A program made the position numbers and the translations under genes. DNA of 64,000 nucleotides from Chrysophaeum taylorii (Eukaryota > Sar > Pelagophyceae > Pelagomonadales > Pelagomonadaceae): positions 62,001-126,000 of the forward strand of contig JAQMWT010000479.1 of assembly GCA_029834535.1 (NCBI GenBank). The letters are read 5' to 3'. The notes below the pieces were generated by a model, which was not told where the DNA came from, ran no database searches, and saw nothing but the letters and a program-made list of their open reading frames with translations. This document shows positions 43,501-53,752 of this stretch, in pieces (position 1 is the first letter of the stretch; the number at the start of each line of letters is the position of its first letter).

Positions 43501-44464
43501 TTAGTGTTGGCTTAGAGGTTGCACAGCACGACGACAATAGGATCGACCGACGTGGCGTCGCTGACCCTTAATGTCGACAAGCGCGATGTCCACTGCGTGC
43601 TCGAGCTCTTTCTCTTCTTCACATGTGAGCGTTTTCAGAGATTTCGTCGTGAGTGGCATCGCCTTCATAAGCTCGGGATTTTCTTCGAACACCTTGATGG
43701 CCTGCTCGACCGGTGCTTCCTGCATCACCTTCTCTTGCGAAAAACGCGACTCGATTGGCTTCTCCACCGGCTTGTCGTACGTCGCCGGATCCACTGGCAA
43801 ATGCACCGGCGTGACATCAGCAGCGTGCTCCTCCGGCGGCTTCGTCGACACAGTCTCCACCGGCTTGACTTCAGCATCATGCAACGAACGCAGCCTGGTC
43901 AACCACAGACCCATTCCTATCTTCCTTCTCTGGAACGTCTTGCTCGACTGGCACCGACTCCACCTTGGCCGTGTCGGTGAGTTCCTCCTTGGATTCATCA
44001 TCCTCAAGTTTAGGCATCTTCGTGAGCGAGTCGTCAGCTGTGAACGCGACCGGCTTGTCGTACGCCTTCTCCTCGGCACGGACCGCAGCAGGTTCGACCA
44101 CTGGATCATTCCTGTCTTCCTTCAGTGGCAAGCCTTGCTTCATTAGCAACGGCTCGATCTCGATCGGCGCCTCCTTGGTTTCCTCCTCCTCAAACTTAGG
44201 CGCCTCACGCACTCTGGAATCAGTCTTGAGGAGCGAGTTCCTCGCCTTGCCGCTCAAAAAACCATGCAGTCCCGTCACCCGCGCCGCCCTCTTCCTTGCC
44301 ACACGAAGCGAGGACTTCCGCTTGAGCAGCGTCTTCTCCGGCGGAGCAACCATGTCTTGCGAAACACTCGCGGAGTAAGTGGTCCACATTGGAGCCACGT
44401 GTTTCTGATAAGATAAATGGGGAAAGGTACGTACATACTGTCGCGACGAAGAATCAAAATTCAA
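43501..44464 (-). CDS. Acidic hypothetical protein, frame change near its middle
   Basis: The first frame (44464-43877) begins MNFDSSSRQY and includes a basic block LLKRKSSLRVARKRAAR. An internal repeat follows: KFEEEETKEAPIEIEPLLMK ... LPLKEDRNDPVVEPA, and KLEDDESKEELTDTAKVESV ... VPEKEDRNGSVVDQA. Coding character then continues in another frame (EVKPVETVSTKPPEEHAAD ... CEEEKELEHAVDIAL) to a stop at 43501. The switch lies near 43880-43900. It could be an indel, a sequencing error or an unusual intron. Near the start, a 30-nt interval (GTACGTACC ... TTATCAG, 44438 down to 44409) looks like an intron but is a multiple of three. No known domain. Probably disordered. Confidence 0.4.
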
Positions 44465-44747
44465 ACCACGTCACCGTATTGAGTTCTGAACTCGGTGTGC
44501 TGTCATCAGAAGAGTAATAAGTATACATCCCATACAGGGTACTGGGGCCGCAGTTTCGCTAACCCTTCGTCGTTAACCTTTCTGTTGCCGCTTTTCTGTT
44601 TTTATGAGGGTTTTTGAATGTCGACTGCTAAATAAAGAGGGTTTCTCGTTTTGTGTTCAAAAAATTAAAATTTAATGAATGCTAGTTCCTAGTTTTAAAC
44701 CTTACCCGTGCCTACTCTTAGATATGATTAGACTTAGTATTAGCAGT

Positions 44748-45132
44748 TGGTTGCGATGGAGGACGGCGCCTAACACGCTTGCTCCCTGCGGCGGCCCCGG
44801 CCGTCCCGGAGTGAGACGGTGCCTGCTCGCCTCCCGAGCTGGCCGGTTAGCACCCGGAAAGTCCGCGCTGGGATGGGGTTCGCTCGGTTGGGCAGAACGC
44901 GACGGACAGGTTGATTGTTCGTGGACCAACACGTCCGCGGCCTGCGACGCTTTTGCACGACCTCGCACAAGACCGCGCGCAGTGGCGGTCCGCCATCAAC
45001 AAGTCCGTCCTCGTCCCTCGCCTCTGCCCCAACTGCGTGATTTTCGTCTGTGATTCCGTACCGGCTCCTGCCGGTCCGGCCTGCCTCCCGTGCTCAGGAG
45101 AGGTCTGAAGTTAGTTTAGTTAGTTAGTTAGT
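44748..45132 (+). mobile_element. LINE-type 3' end, copy ii
   Basis: Flanked by TTAGTATTAGCAGT (44734-44747) and TTAGTATTACCAGT (45133-45146), a 14-bp target-site duplication with one difference. Contains LHDLAQDRAQWRSAINKSV, the conserved 3' block (CCGGCTCCTGCCGGTCC ... GGAGAGGTCTGAAG) and a GTTTAGTTAGTTAG tail. 5'-truncated. Confidence 0.78.
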
Positions 45133-45188
45133 TTAGTATTACCAGTCCACCTTTGAGCACGGGGCAGTCAGTACACGTGCTTTAAGAA

Positions 45189-45757
45189 ATGTCAGTTTCG
45201 TGGGGAATAAGAGGGTAAGTGTAGAGTTGCTGGATCCTAGCAGGGTGTGGGGAGAAATGATTGGTGCTCTGGGCGTGGCGGCTGCATTTGGCACCCCTCT
45301 CGTTCTGTATGCCGCCTCTCGCAAGGTCGCCTCGCTAGTCCCCAAAGAGGACGGCGAAGCCGTGCTCTTCTACGACGGAGTCTGCAATTTGTGTAACGCG
45401 TTTGTAAGCTTCGCCTTGCAGCACGAGTCCAAAGTCAAGTTCGGAGCTATCCAGACGAACGGCGACCTCATGCGCAAGCTCGGCGCAGGGGCCTTTGCTG
45501 AGGGCGGTGACCAGTTCCTCCGTACGGTCGTCCTCATCGAGGGGGGTCAAATCTACATTCGGTCCGATGCTGCGCTGCGGGTCGTTGCTAAGTTCAGCGC
45601 GCCTTGGAAATACCTGGCCGTATTCCACGTGCTTCCTGTGGGCATCCGCGACGCGGGCTACAAAAAGATTGCCAAGTGGCGCTATCGCATCTTTGGCCAA
45701 ACGACCGACCTTCGAGCCCCACCCCCCGAATACAAAGACCGGTTCCTCAACAAGTAA
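45189..45757 (+). CDS. DCC-family (DUF393) thiol-disulfide oxidoreductase-like protein
   Basis: Thioredoxin-like protein with the family's VLFYDGVCNLCNAFVSFAL block, DGxCxxC being the redox motif. QIYIRSDAALRVV and LPVGIRDAGYKKIAKWRYRI match the rest of the DCC family. Two start models exist. The simple one starts at the ATG at 45257. The other starts at the ATG at 45189 and removes a 29-nt intron (45215-45243), giving 179 residues with MSVSWGIRGVWGEMIGALG in frame. A hydrophobic segment (MIGALGVAAAFGTPLVLYAA) near the N-terminus could be a membrane anchor or targeting leader. All catalytic residues are present. Function in redox of thiols is inferred from the motif. Confidence 0.8.
45215..45243 (+). 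other. Candidate 29-nt intron
   Basis: Starts GTAAGT, a consensus donor, and ends CCTAGCAG. Not a multiple of three. Its removal links the ATG at 45189 in frame with the DCC coding region. Confidence 0.45.
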
Positions 45758-45792
45758 CGCGTTTTGAGTTGCTTTATTAAAGGCGGACGTAT

Positions 45793-46133
45793 AACGCGGT
45801 TTGCACTTCCTCTGATTGCTGACCGGTGCCTTGGAACCTGCGCCTCGCAACGGTATCCGTCCTCCCGGCGTAGGCCTGTTGGAAGCCGGGACGGGACAGG
45901 TTATTTGGCCGGGGGACGCAGAAGGAAACGACCACGACGAGGTGGTTGCCGGTCACTTCTTTGTCTCCGCGGCGCATGGCGACAGGCGCCAACTTTCCCC
46001 CGGCGCACCTTCTTCCAGCTCCTCACTCGTCTCTCGGCACCGTGACTTTTATCCCACGCGCCACGGCGCTGGGAATAGGCTAAGCTCCATGCACTGGGGG
46101 CTGGCCTATATATAGTGAGTTAGTTGGAGCGGG
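45793..46133 (+). mobile_element. LINE-like insertion, copy v
   Basis: Bounded by ATTAAAGGCGGACGTAT (45776-45792) and ATTAAAGGCGGGCGTAT (46134-46150), a 17-bp duplication with one difference. Internal sequence (GTTGCCGGTCAC ... GTCTCCGCGG ... ATGGCGACAGGC) is a diverged relative of copies iii and iv. The end, GTGAGTTAGTTGG, resembles their tails. It sits just past the DCC stop codon. Confidence 0.65.
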
Positions 46134-46150
46134 ATTAAAGGCGGGCGTAT

Positions 46151-46464
46151 GTACGGGGCACGTAGACGGAGAGGCTACAAAGACGGTCGCTTCCTGCGCA
46201 AGGGAAGCGTCTATAGTTAAGTACCAAACATCGACGAATTTAAGTCGAGGACGCAGCACCAATCATCGACGAAGTCAACTCAAGGACACAGCACATCGGA
46301 GCAACCCCAGCGGAAACTGCGTTTCGTGTCAGCGCGAAAACCTCTCGCCGAGGTGGGATACGTTGGGATAGGGTGGCCCCTTCGTTTTGTTTCGTTTCGC
46401 TTGGGGACCCCCCCTATATGCGTAGAGGATCCGGATCGTCGTCGTCGTCCGGGTTTGGCAACTT
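46151..46464. other. Intergenic between LINE copy v and giant gene 2
   Basis: Contains a short tandem duplication (ATCGACGAA ... AGGACGCAGCAC, then ATCGACGAA ... AGGACACAGCAC, about 46228-46295). No gene seen. Confidence 0.5.
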
Positions 46465-49400
46465 TCAAATTGCGTCGTGGGTGCTTGATTCGCTAGTGTC
46501 GGTATCGCTGCTCGCGTTGCTGTTTAGCGACCACCGACGGTGGGGCTGCTGATCGACAGCGTCTACGTGGGGCTGCTGGTCGACGACGCCTATATTGACG
46601 GCGATAGTCTCAGCTCTCCGCCGCGCTTCTTCGTCTTGGTTGTTGTTTAAGCCGCCGAAGAACACTTCGTTAAGGGTGTCGTATTCCGAGGACGTTCGAG
46701 GGAGCAATTCGACGAGCTGGGTGTCGTCGCTTGGGGTGCCGGCGCCGCTTTCCTTTCTGGATATCACCTGCTGGCTCCGCGGAGAGCCCTCGGAGTCGGA
46801 TCTGGCGAGATATGGGGAGCTCGGTGCGGTCTTTTCGTCCTCATCTTCCAAAAATGAACCATCGGCGGACCTGGCCACCAAGAACGGTAGGGTTGAAGAC
46901 AAGAGGATCCATGCAACGCAAGTTAAAGCGAGCAGCGAGGTGATAATGTATTCAACACCCGACTCGCCGAGGCAGTAGATCGCGACGAGAGCAACCAGCA
47001 CTATGGTCAAGTCGCACAGCATTTCGCCCGCGCTGCGGTGGTTCCCGAACACAATGGATGCGAGAGACGTTATTGCCGCCTCGAGCCGGGAAGGCTGCCA
47101 CGACACCATTGCCTCTACTCGCTCGAGGTACCCGAGGTTCCATAACCGGCCGTTTCGGTACCGGTGCTCGCGATAGAGCGTCTGGCAGTCGGCTTTGGCC
47201 GCGACAAGCCTATCGCACGCTTGGGCAGCCGCGCCGAGCAAGGTCTTGACGGTGTGGCCGGCTTCGTCCGCGAGCGCGTTCGTCATTGCCGCGAAGTGCT
47301 GCTTCCGCAACAACGTTACTTTTTTCGAGAGATGGTGGCGACGTTCGAGGCGGCGTCTGAGCTTGTCGGGTAGTTCTGTGGCTTGCGTGATTTGCTGTGT
47401 TGTGTGGCGCGCGTCGACGAGTTCGAGGACGTCGACCCCGGTCGAGTTGTAGAACGACAGCAACGGCGACTTAGAAGGGTCCCCGACGCGCTTGAGCCTC
47501 GGGAGAAGGGCAGAGGAGATGCAGCTCGAGACCCACAGAATGCGGAGAGATTCAAAGAAAACAAAAAAGACGAACGATACTGCGGATGCCCGCACCCACA
47601 ACTGCGATTGCTTGGTCACCCATTTGTTGTCGGCGTTTGTCAACTCCGGATCGTACTGGATGAGCACAAATAGGGACGTCGCCGTGACGAGGAGGATGCC
47701 CACGACGCCCAGGCCCGTCTGTGCCTTGGTCGCGCTGCCGGTTCGGGCGCAGAAGCCTTCGAGGATGTTGTGCTGCCTCAGCTCCGTTTCGAGCAGCATG
47801 ATCTCCCGAGTGTTGTTGTTGTTGTCGTCGTCGTCAGCGTCCACCGCTTCGAGCAACTTGAGTTGGTAGACGGAGCGGACCGCGGCACTCTCGTCGTCCG
47901 CCCGATGCATGGTGGCGAGGTGCTTGTCCCACGTGTCGGCGAGGCGGAGCGTCGACGACAGGTGCATGAAGACGCGCTTGGCGAACGGATACTGCCACGA
48001 CACATTCTGTTCGTTTTTCTCTCTGTATTCTTCTCCCGATCGGTAGAGGCTCCAGCGCTCATCGTGGTGCGCGAGCAGACTCTTCAGGCACTCTTGCTTG
48101 CGCTTTCCCTCCATCGAAGACAACGTGTCCGCGTCTGCGATGGCTTCCAATAGTTCGGACCGTTGGTGCAATATGATACTCATCGTCGGCACGAGACAGG
48201 CCGCGGCGTACTGTTGCCACTCCGACTGCAACCACGCGAACCGCTTCACCATCGTCTCCTCGAGTCTGAAGTTGTCGAGAAGGGCCCGCCCGACGTGGTG
48301 AGTCTCACCACGCTTTTTATCGGCGGCGGCGGCGGCGGCCACCCCACCCGGGGTCGCCACTGATTCCGCAAAAACATACTGAAAGCACATGTGGTCAACG
48401 AGTTTGAGAACAGGCGTCGCCAGCGCAACGCTCAAACAGGCAAGGTACGCGACAGTGCCTCGGTCGTGAATTAGGAGCGCGACGCGGTTAGCGCACAGCA
48501 GCACGAGACACTTTAGGAACATGGCAACACATCTCGCGGCACGAGGGCGGTCAGCGTCGAAAACAAATATGATGTTAAGGAGACTGTGCTTCTTGGCAAG
48601 GACCTCGCACATCACACCCATCGGTTTGCAGCACTTCGCGGCGTTGATGAAGAGCTCGCAGTAGCGGTCCCGCACTCGCGAGCTATGGCCGAAGGCGATC
48701 ATCGACGGGAGAGCGGTTGCGAGGTACGTCGAGCAGCACGTGATGAGATATCCTGGCGAATTGAGGGTATCGAGCTCTTTGGTTTTCATGTCGTCGTGGA
48801 GCCGTCCGAGAGAGCGCGCCTTGTCGCTGAAAAAGATGAAGAGCCCGACTCGCGGCGGCGAGGAGGCGCGAAGTTCGCGCCGCTTCGAGCTGTCGGCAAA
48901 CGCCCCGACGAGCGCCATAAGCACCCAAAAGGTAGTCAGACCGATGAGAAAGGTTGCCATCGTCGACAACCCGAGCCTCCGACGTAGAATGTTGCCCGAC
49001 GAAGAAGAAGAGGACGACGAAGGAGAGTCGGCCGTCGGCGCGGAAATAGGGGATGTCGGCTCCATCGTCGGCCGTGGCGAGAGGAGGATCGGCGTGAACC
49101 GCACTTGCACTCCAGAATCTTCTGTCACGTCTGGGGGCTCGTTGGTGCCACGGCTGAGGTGGAACTCGATGGCCTCGATAAAAACCGATGACACGTTTGA
49201 GGAGTTTAAGACGTGGCGAGCCTTCTGCCGCACCTCAGTTTGGAGACTAGAGAGGATGGCGTCGAGGGCGGCTTGCACCGCAGCCTTCGCGGTCGTCTCG
49301 TTTACGCCGTTGAGCAAGCGAAGGTCGACGGTGGCCACGATAGTTGCCATGACGTCATCCGGGTCCTTCCACGCGGGGGCTCGCGGGCTCGAACCGTTGA

Positions 49401-52400
49401 CGCACGTCGTGCTCACGCTTTTGAGCGAAAACTGGCGATCGTCGGCGGTCGTCGACAGTTGAGCGAACATGACGGAATCGTAGTAGGAGCCCATTCCATA
49501 CTTGCCAAACTCCTGACAATACGCGGAGTCTTCGTCGAGGCGGCGGCGGCGGCGGCGGTTCTCGCTGTGGTAAACGGGCACGTAGCCTTCAACGTTCTGG
49601 TAGACCGTGGTGGGCGCGGGGGTCAGGACAGCAACGGCGCCGCGAGAAAAGACATACGAGTCTTCGAGGCGTCGTTCGCTCAAGTTGGACAGGAGAGTCG
49701 ACGACTCTTCATCTTCCGAGGATTTTTTCGAGGCGAGGGCGCGAGTCTTCCAAAAGGCGTTGTACGGGGAACGGGGATCCCACGGTTTGACGTCGCCGTT
49801 GAAGTGGAGCGCAAACGCGGTGTCTATAGAGAGACCCGCCGCATCGATCTCGTCGGGGCGAACGTACCCGAGACCCTGGAGCACGTCGATGTGGTCGGCG
49901 AACGCAGCCGATTCCCAGCACTGGACGTGGCCCCGGAGGGCTACGTAAGCCAGACCGAGACCGTGGGCGAGGGAACCCGGCGGGAAGAGTTTGAAACGCT
50001 TCGCAGCGTCGGTCCACTCGTGGTACTTGGCGGTGAGTTTGTTCTCGCGCCACGACCTGACGTCGATCGCCGTAAGACCAAAATTCCAACCCGGCTCGAA
50101 CTCGAGCGCGCGAAGGTCCTCTTCCCACGAGCAGTCTTTCGCGGTTCGGCACGCCACATCGAACGCCGCTTCCGCGAGGGTGCTCATGAAGGTCGGTGGC
50201 ATGCAGTCGACGTCTTCGCTCGACCTGCAGTAAGCGTCGCTGATCGGGTGGCCTCGCCGGACAGGCCTGAACCCAAAGTGGGGCGTTTCGAACACCCCCG
50301 AGCTGACGCTCGGCTCCATCTTGACGGCGCGATTGATATCGGTGTCGTCGACGAAGCCAATCCAGTTCTGGCAGCCAGCCAGCAGGGTTTTGCTGTTGGC
50401 TTTCGCCGCGACGCGGAGGGCGCGCGCGACGTCGTCCTGCAAGATGACGTCGTCGTCCAACAGAAGAATCGTCCCCGCGTCGTCGAACTCGTCCAAGACG
50501 GGGAGGTAAAAACGCGCGAGGTTGAAGGGAGACGCGTGCTTGGGTGACCGGTCGCGCGCGTACTGCTGCTGCTGCTGCTGCTGGTGCGAGACGTTGTCAG
50601 CGTCGACCTCGAACCCGGCGGCAGCCCAGACCGGCTTGCGCCCCCCGAGCGCGGTCTCAATCTCCGCCTCGACGCTCCTCATCGACCGGAGGCGGAAGTC
50701 GGCGCCGAAGCACTCTTCGGAGACGCGTTGCTGGACGAGCCACGCCGGGTGAAGGAAGCTGTTAGGGAGTACGAGGTGAAAGACGAGGTTCGGGACGTCG
50801 AGGGAGTGCGAGCAGATGGAGCTCAGCGTGGCGCCCAGCGCAGCGTCGCGATCCGTCAAAATAACGACGTGCACCAGACCGTTGTCGTTGTTGGGGTGAT
50901 CTCGCTGTCCCTTCTTGGTGGTGACCGGCGGCGACGGGCTCCCGAGAAGAGATGGTGGTGGTGGTGGTGTTTTGAGTGGTTTCACCGGCAGCAGCGAGGC
51001 CGACCAGGGTTCGCTCGAGGTGGGCCAGCGGGCGTTGCTCTTGTTTAAGTTTTTGCGCGCGTCGACGTCGAGGAGGTGTTTGAAACCGGCAGCGGCGAGG
51101 CCGTCGGCGATGTTCTCGTAGTTGGCGATGCGGTCTTTGAGGGTGCGGGTGTCGCGCTTGAAGGTTGAGGCTCCGAGGAGGTCGTCGAGGATAGCGTGGC
51201 TCGAGTCGACTTGCAAGAAGTCGAGGACGTCCCCGAAGCACCGTCTGTTCATTTCGACGCACGCCTCGTACTCGACGTAGAGGACGGGGATGTCGAGATG
51301 CTCGAGCATCGCGTCGCGGGACAGCCGCTGGGCTAAAGAGGCTCTCACGAACTGGATCAGGCGGTCGATCTGGACAAAGACGCGGCTCGTGTGGTGGCAG
51401 GTCGCGCCAGAGCAGTGGAAACTGCCGGACACCTGACCGATTCGGAGACTCACGTACGAGCCCACGAGGTTCGAGCGGTCGAGGACGATGATCTTCGCGC
51501 CGATGGACCGAATGATCCCGGTCAAATTAAACGCGCCGTTCCCGGCCCGCGCGGTGACCTTATTACTCAAAGGATTCAGGTCGAACCAGCCGTTCATGAT
51601 CTTGAGTCCCGACGACGTCGTGTTGAGCGGACAAGAGCACGGCATCCTGAACCGAAGTCCGGAGCGGGTCGTGTTGTAGGAGTCCGGGAGTGGCGCGTCG
51701 TTGGAGAGATCGGCGCCGACGACTGTCGCAACGAATATCTCGAACGCGGCTTGCTTGAGCCGCGCGTGCCACGCGGCCGTGGTCTCGACGAGATCCTCCC
51801 GCGCTGATTCGTCGTTCACGTTTTGGGCAAAATGGATCGCCCTTTCTAGAAGAGCGCAGATTGTCTCGAGGTGGCTCCCGTAGTACGTGTAGTTGCCGCG
51901 CTCGACTTGGACGGCGTCGCAGGTTTTCGGCAGGCGGAGCTTGTAGTCGATCGAGGGGGCCTCGGGTTCGCGAAGCAGGCTGTCGAGGAGTCGGTTGGTG
52001 ATGGACCAATGGCACAACGACTTTGGCTGGCAGACGTCGGCCCACTCGGTCGCTTCGCGCAACGGAAGCAGCGCTTCGCGCGGCCAGCCTCTCCCAGAAG
52101 ACTGGGCCTCGCCCGAGGCGCAGACGTTGGGGTGGCCGTCGACGACCGCCATGAACCATTCGGATCCCGACCGCGGAGCCGTCCACACGAAGAAGCTCCT
52201 CGCCTGCCGCGCCTTGGAGACGTTCTTCGCGACGTCGATCGCGCGCCTCGCTTCTCGAAATTCGGCGTCGATTTCGGGCGCATATTCGAGGTAAAACGGG
52301 GCGTACTCGTCGATCGCGGTCTGCCAAAGCCAGGCCTTGCGGTCTCCGTTCCAGTGCAAAGCGAACCAACTTCCCAGGTCCTTAGGCTGGAGCGAACTGA

Positions 52401-53391
52401 GCCGGAAATCGTCGGGCTCCACGAACCCGAGGCCGTGGAGGATAGGCATCTGGTCGTCGATGCAGACGAACTCGTCGGCGAGCGCAAGAAACGGAATCCC
52501 GAGCCCGTAGGCGAGCGAATACGTCGGGAACCACCCGTAGACCCCGTTCGCTTGGACCCACGCGATGTACCGCTCGGCGAGGCCGCGCTCGCGCCACGCC
52601 GTCAGGTTGAACTTGTTTAGCCCAAAGTTCCAGGCCAATGTTCCCCGTAGCCCGGCGAGGTCGAGGGCGCGATGATCTTTTCGAAGCGACGCCGACACGG
52701 CCGCGATCGAGTCGAAAAAACCGGGCGGCGCGCACTCCTCGTCGTTTTCGGCGTCGCACGTCGCGTCGCGCTCGTCCCTCTCCTCCGACAGCGCCCCGAA
52801 ACCCAAATACGGCACCTCGACGTAGCTCAAGTTGAACGACGACTGCATCCGCCCGCACTTGGACCACACCCAGTTCAAGCACCCCGCCGAGATCGGTTCG
52901 TCCTGACGATACTCCCACAGCCGCGCGATATCCCCTCGCATAACCACGTCGTCGTCCATAAAAATTATCGAGTCGAGAAACGCGAATTCGGGCAACTTGG
53001 GGAGGTAGAACCGCAAACAGTTGAACACCGAGTTGTGCTTGGCCGACCTGTCCCACGACGCGACCCTGACCGTATAATTCGTCTGCGGCACCTCGATCTC
53101 CCACGTGATCGGAAGCCCCGTCGCGCGGATCGACTGCGTCACGTTGCTCTCGCTCAACAGCCGCAGATCCGCGGACGACGCGCATCCCTCGGGCATCAGC
53201 TCCCGCACCTCGCCGAGACGACGATCGGGGACGACCACGTGAAACCGCACGCGCGACCGCGTGTTCGCGCACACTGAATTCAGCACGGCCGACGTCGGCC
53301 GGATCCGATCCGTCAGAATGATGATCTCCACCTGCCCATCCTCCGCCGCCACGCCGACGGCACACACCCACCACCACCACCACCGCATCAT
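46465..53391 (-). CDS. Giant GT8-sulfotransferase-GT8 membrane protein (paralogue 2)
   Basis: 2,308 residues in one uninterrupted frame. Leader MMRWWWWWVCAVGVAA is a signal peptide. First GT8 at about 21-356: FMDDDVVMRGD (Asp146/147/148), AWNFGLNKFNL, and the metal/phosphate motif HWNGDRK (His346). Sulfotransferase at about 399-770: APRSGSEWF (406-413) and IIVLDRSNLVGSYVS. Pro-rich linker. Second GT8 with LLLDDDVILQDD, GWNFGLTAIDV and ALHFNGDVKPW. Then a domain shared with paralogue 1 (DEDSAYCQEFGKYGM), a Ser-rich stalk, and the multi-pass membrane module starting TMATFLIGLTTFWVLMALVG. It includes KHSLLNIIFVFDADRPR, LLDNFRLEETM, CLVPTMSIILHQRSEL and at least six hydrophobic helices. The GT8 and sulfotransferase motifs look intact, so this is the better candidate for an active enzyme. 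It lacks the REJ/Cys-rich region of paralogue 1. Confidence 0.85.
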   Translation of the reverse strand: MMRWWWWWVCAVGVAAEDGQVEIIILTDRIRPTSAVLNSVCANTRSRVRFHVVVPDRRLGEVRELMPEGCASSADLRLLSESNVTQSIRATGLPITWEIEVPQTNYTVRVASWDRSAKHNSVFNCLRFYLPKLPEFAFLDSIIFMDDDVVMRGDIARLWEYRQDEPISAGCLNWVWSKCGRMQSSFNLSYVEVPYLGFGALSEERDERDATCDAENDEECAPPGFFDSIAAVSASLRKDHRALDLAGLRGTLAWNFGLNKFNLTAWRERGLAERYIAWVQANGVYGWFPTYSLAYGLGIPFLALADEFVCIDDQMPILHGLGFVEPDDFRLSSLQPKDLGSWFALHWNGDRKAWLWQTAIDEYAPFYLEYAPEIDAEFREARRAIDVAKNVSKARQARSFFVWTAPRSGSEWFMAVVDGHPNVCASGEAQSSGRGWPREALLPLREATEWADVCQPKSLCHWSITNRLLDSLLREPEAPSIDYKLRLPKTCDAVQVERGNYTYYGSHLETICALLERAIHFAQNVNDESAREDLVETTAAWHARLKQAAFEIFVATVVGADLSNDAPLPDSYNTTRSGLRFRMPCSCPLNTTSSGLKIMNGWFDLNPLSNKVTARAGNGAFNLTGIIRSIGAKIIVLDRSNLVGSYVSLRIGQVSGSFHCSGATCHHTSRVFVQIDRLIQFVRASLAQRLSRDAMLEHLDIPVLYVEYEACVEMNRRCFGDVLDFLQVDSSHAILDDLLGASTFKRDTRTLKDRIANYENIADGLAAAGFKHLLDVDARKNLNKSNARWPTSSEPWSASLLPVKPLKTPPPPPSLLGSPSPPVTTKKGQRDHPNNDNGLVHVVILTDRDAALGATLSSICSHSLDVPNLVFHLVLPNSFLHPAWLVQQRVSEECFGADFRLRSMRSVEAEIETALGGRKPVWAAAGFEVDADNVSHQQQQQQQYARDRSPKHASPFNLARFYLPVLDEFDDAGTILLLDDDVILQDDVARALRVAAKANSKTLLAGCQNWIGFVDDTDINRAVKMEPSVSSGVFETPHFGFRPVRRGHPISDAYCRSSEDVDCMPPTFMSTLAEAAFDVACRTAKDCSWEEDLRALEFEPGWNFGLTAIDVRSWRENKLTAKYHEWTDAAKRFKLFPPGSLAHGLGLAYVALRGHVQCWESAAFADHIDVLQGLGYVRPDEIDAAGLSIDTAFALHFNGDVKPWDPRSPYNAFWKTRALASKKSSEDEESSTLLSNLSERRLEDSYVFSRGAVAVLTPAPTTVYQNVEGYVPVYHSENRRRRRRLDEDSAYCQEFGKYGMGSYYDSVMFAQLSTTADDRQFSLKSVSTTCVNGSSPRAPAWKDPDDVMATIVATVDLRLLNGVNETTAKAAVQAALDAILSSLQTEVRQKARHVLNSSNVSSVFIEAIEFHLSRGTNEPPDVTEDSGVQVRFTPILLSPRPTMEPTSPISAPTADSPSSSSSSSSGNILRRRLGLSTMATFLIGLTTFWVLMALVGAFADSSKRRELRASSPPRVGLFIFFSDKARSLGRLHDDMKTKELDTLNSPGYLITCCSTYLATALPSMIAFGHSSRVRDRYCELFINAAKCCKPMGVMCEVLAKKHSLLNIIFVFDADRPRAARCVAMFLKCLVLLCANRVALLIHDRGTVAYLACLSVALATPVLKLVDHMCFQYVFAESVATPGGVAAAAAADKKRGETHHVGRALLDNFRLEETMVKRFAWLQSEWQQYAAACLVPTMSIILHQRSELLEAIADADTLSSMEGKRKQECLKSLLAHHDERWSLYRSGEEYREKNEQNVSWQYPFAKRVFMHLSSTLRLADTWDKHLATMHRADDESAAVRSVYQLKLLEAVDADDDDNNNNTREIMLLETELRQHNILEGFCARTGSATKAQTGLGVVGILLVTATSLFVLIQYDPELTNADNKWVTKQSQLWVRASAVSFVFFVFFESLRILWVSSCISSALLPRLKRVGDPSKSPLLSFYNSTGVDVLELVDARHTTQQITQATELPDKLRRRLERRHHLSKKVTLLRKQHFAAMTNALADEAGHTVKTLLGAAAQACDRLVAAKADCQTLYREHRYRNGRLWNLGYLERVEAMVSWQPSRLEAAITSLASIVFGNHRSAGEMLCDLTIVLVALVAIYCLGESGVEYIITSLLALTCVAWILLSSTLPFLVARSADGSFLEDEDEKTAPSSPYLARSDSEGSPRSQQVISRKESGAGTPSDDTQLVELLPRTSSEYDTLNEVFFGGLNNNQDEEARRRAETIAVNIGVVDQQPHVDAVDQQPHRRWSLNSNASSDTDTSESSTHDAI

Positions 53392-53752
53392 CTCTCGCTC
53401 TGTGGTTGTTTGGAGAGGGCGAACGGCATCAGGTTGCGTAGGTGAATTGCATTAAGCCTCTATCCACTTCAACTCACCAACTTGCAGTGGCGATAGAATT
53501 CAATGCTGTTGTCCTCCACGCTATTTTACCAGACCCTCGTAGCTTGACGATTCGTTTTTGCCTTTCATCGTGACGTTCGAAACGCGACGAAAAAACATTT
53601 AGTAGGAATTGGACGCCTGGAAAGAAAAGGAAATCTAACAGGCAATGGTCACGATTCGCCTACTACTGGTCCCCGCCACGTCACTTTTTGCATTTTTTAA
53701 TTGTTAAAACGCTGATAGCGGGTACCATCATCACGAACATTATTACATCACC
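53392..53752. other. 5' flank of giant gene 2
   Basis: AT-richer than the genes. No coding signal seen. Confidence 0.5.

Noticed and set aside
43877-43920. A 16-nt intron (GTCTGT...ACCAG) explaining the frame change in the acidic gene
   Set aside because: It would remove part of a repeated protein motif that looks coding, so an indel is more likely.
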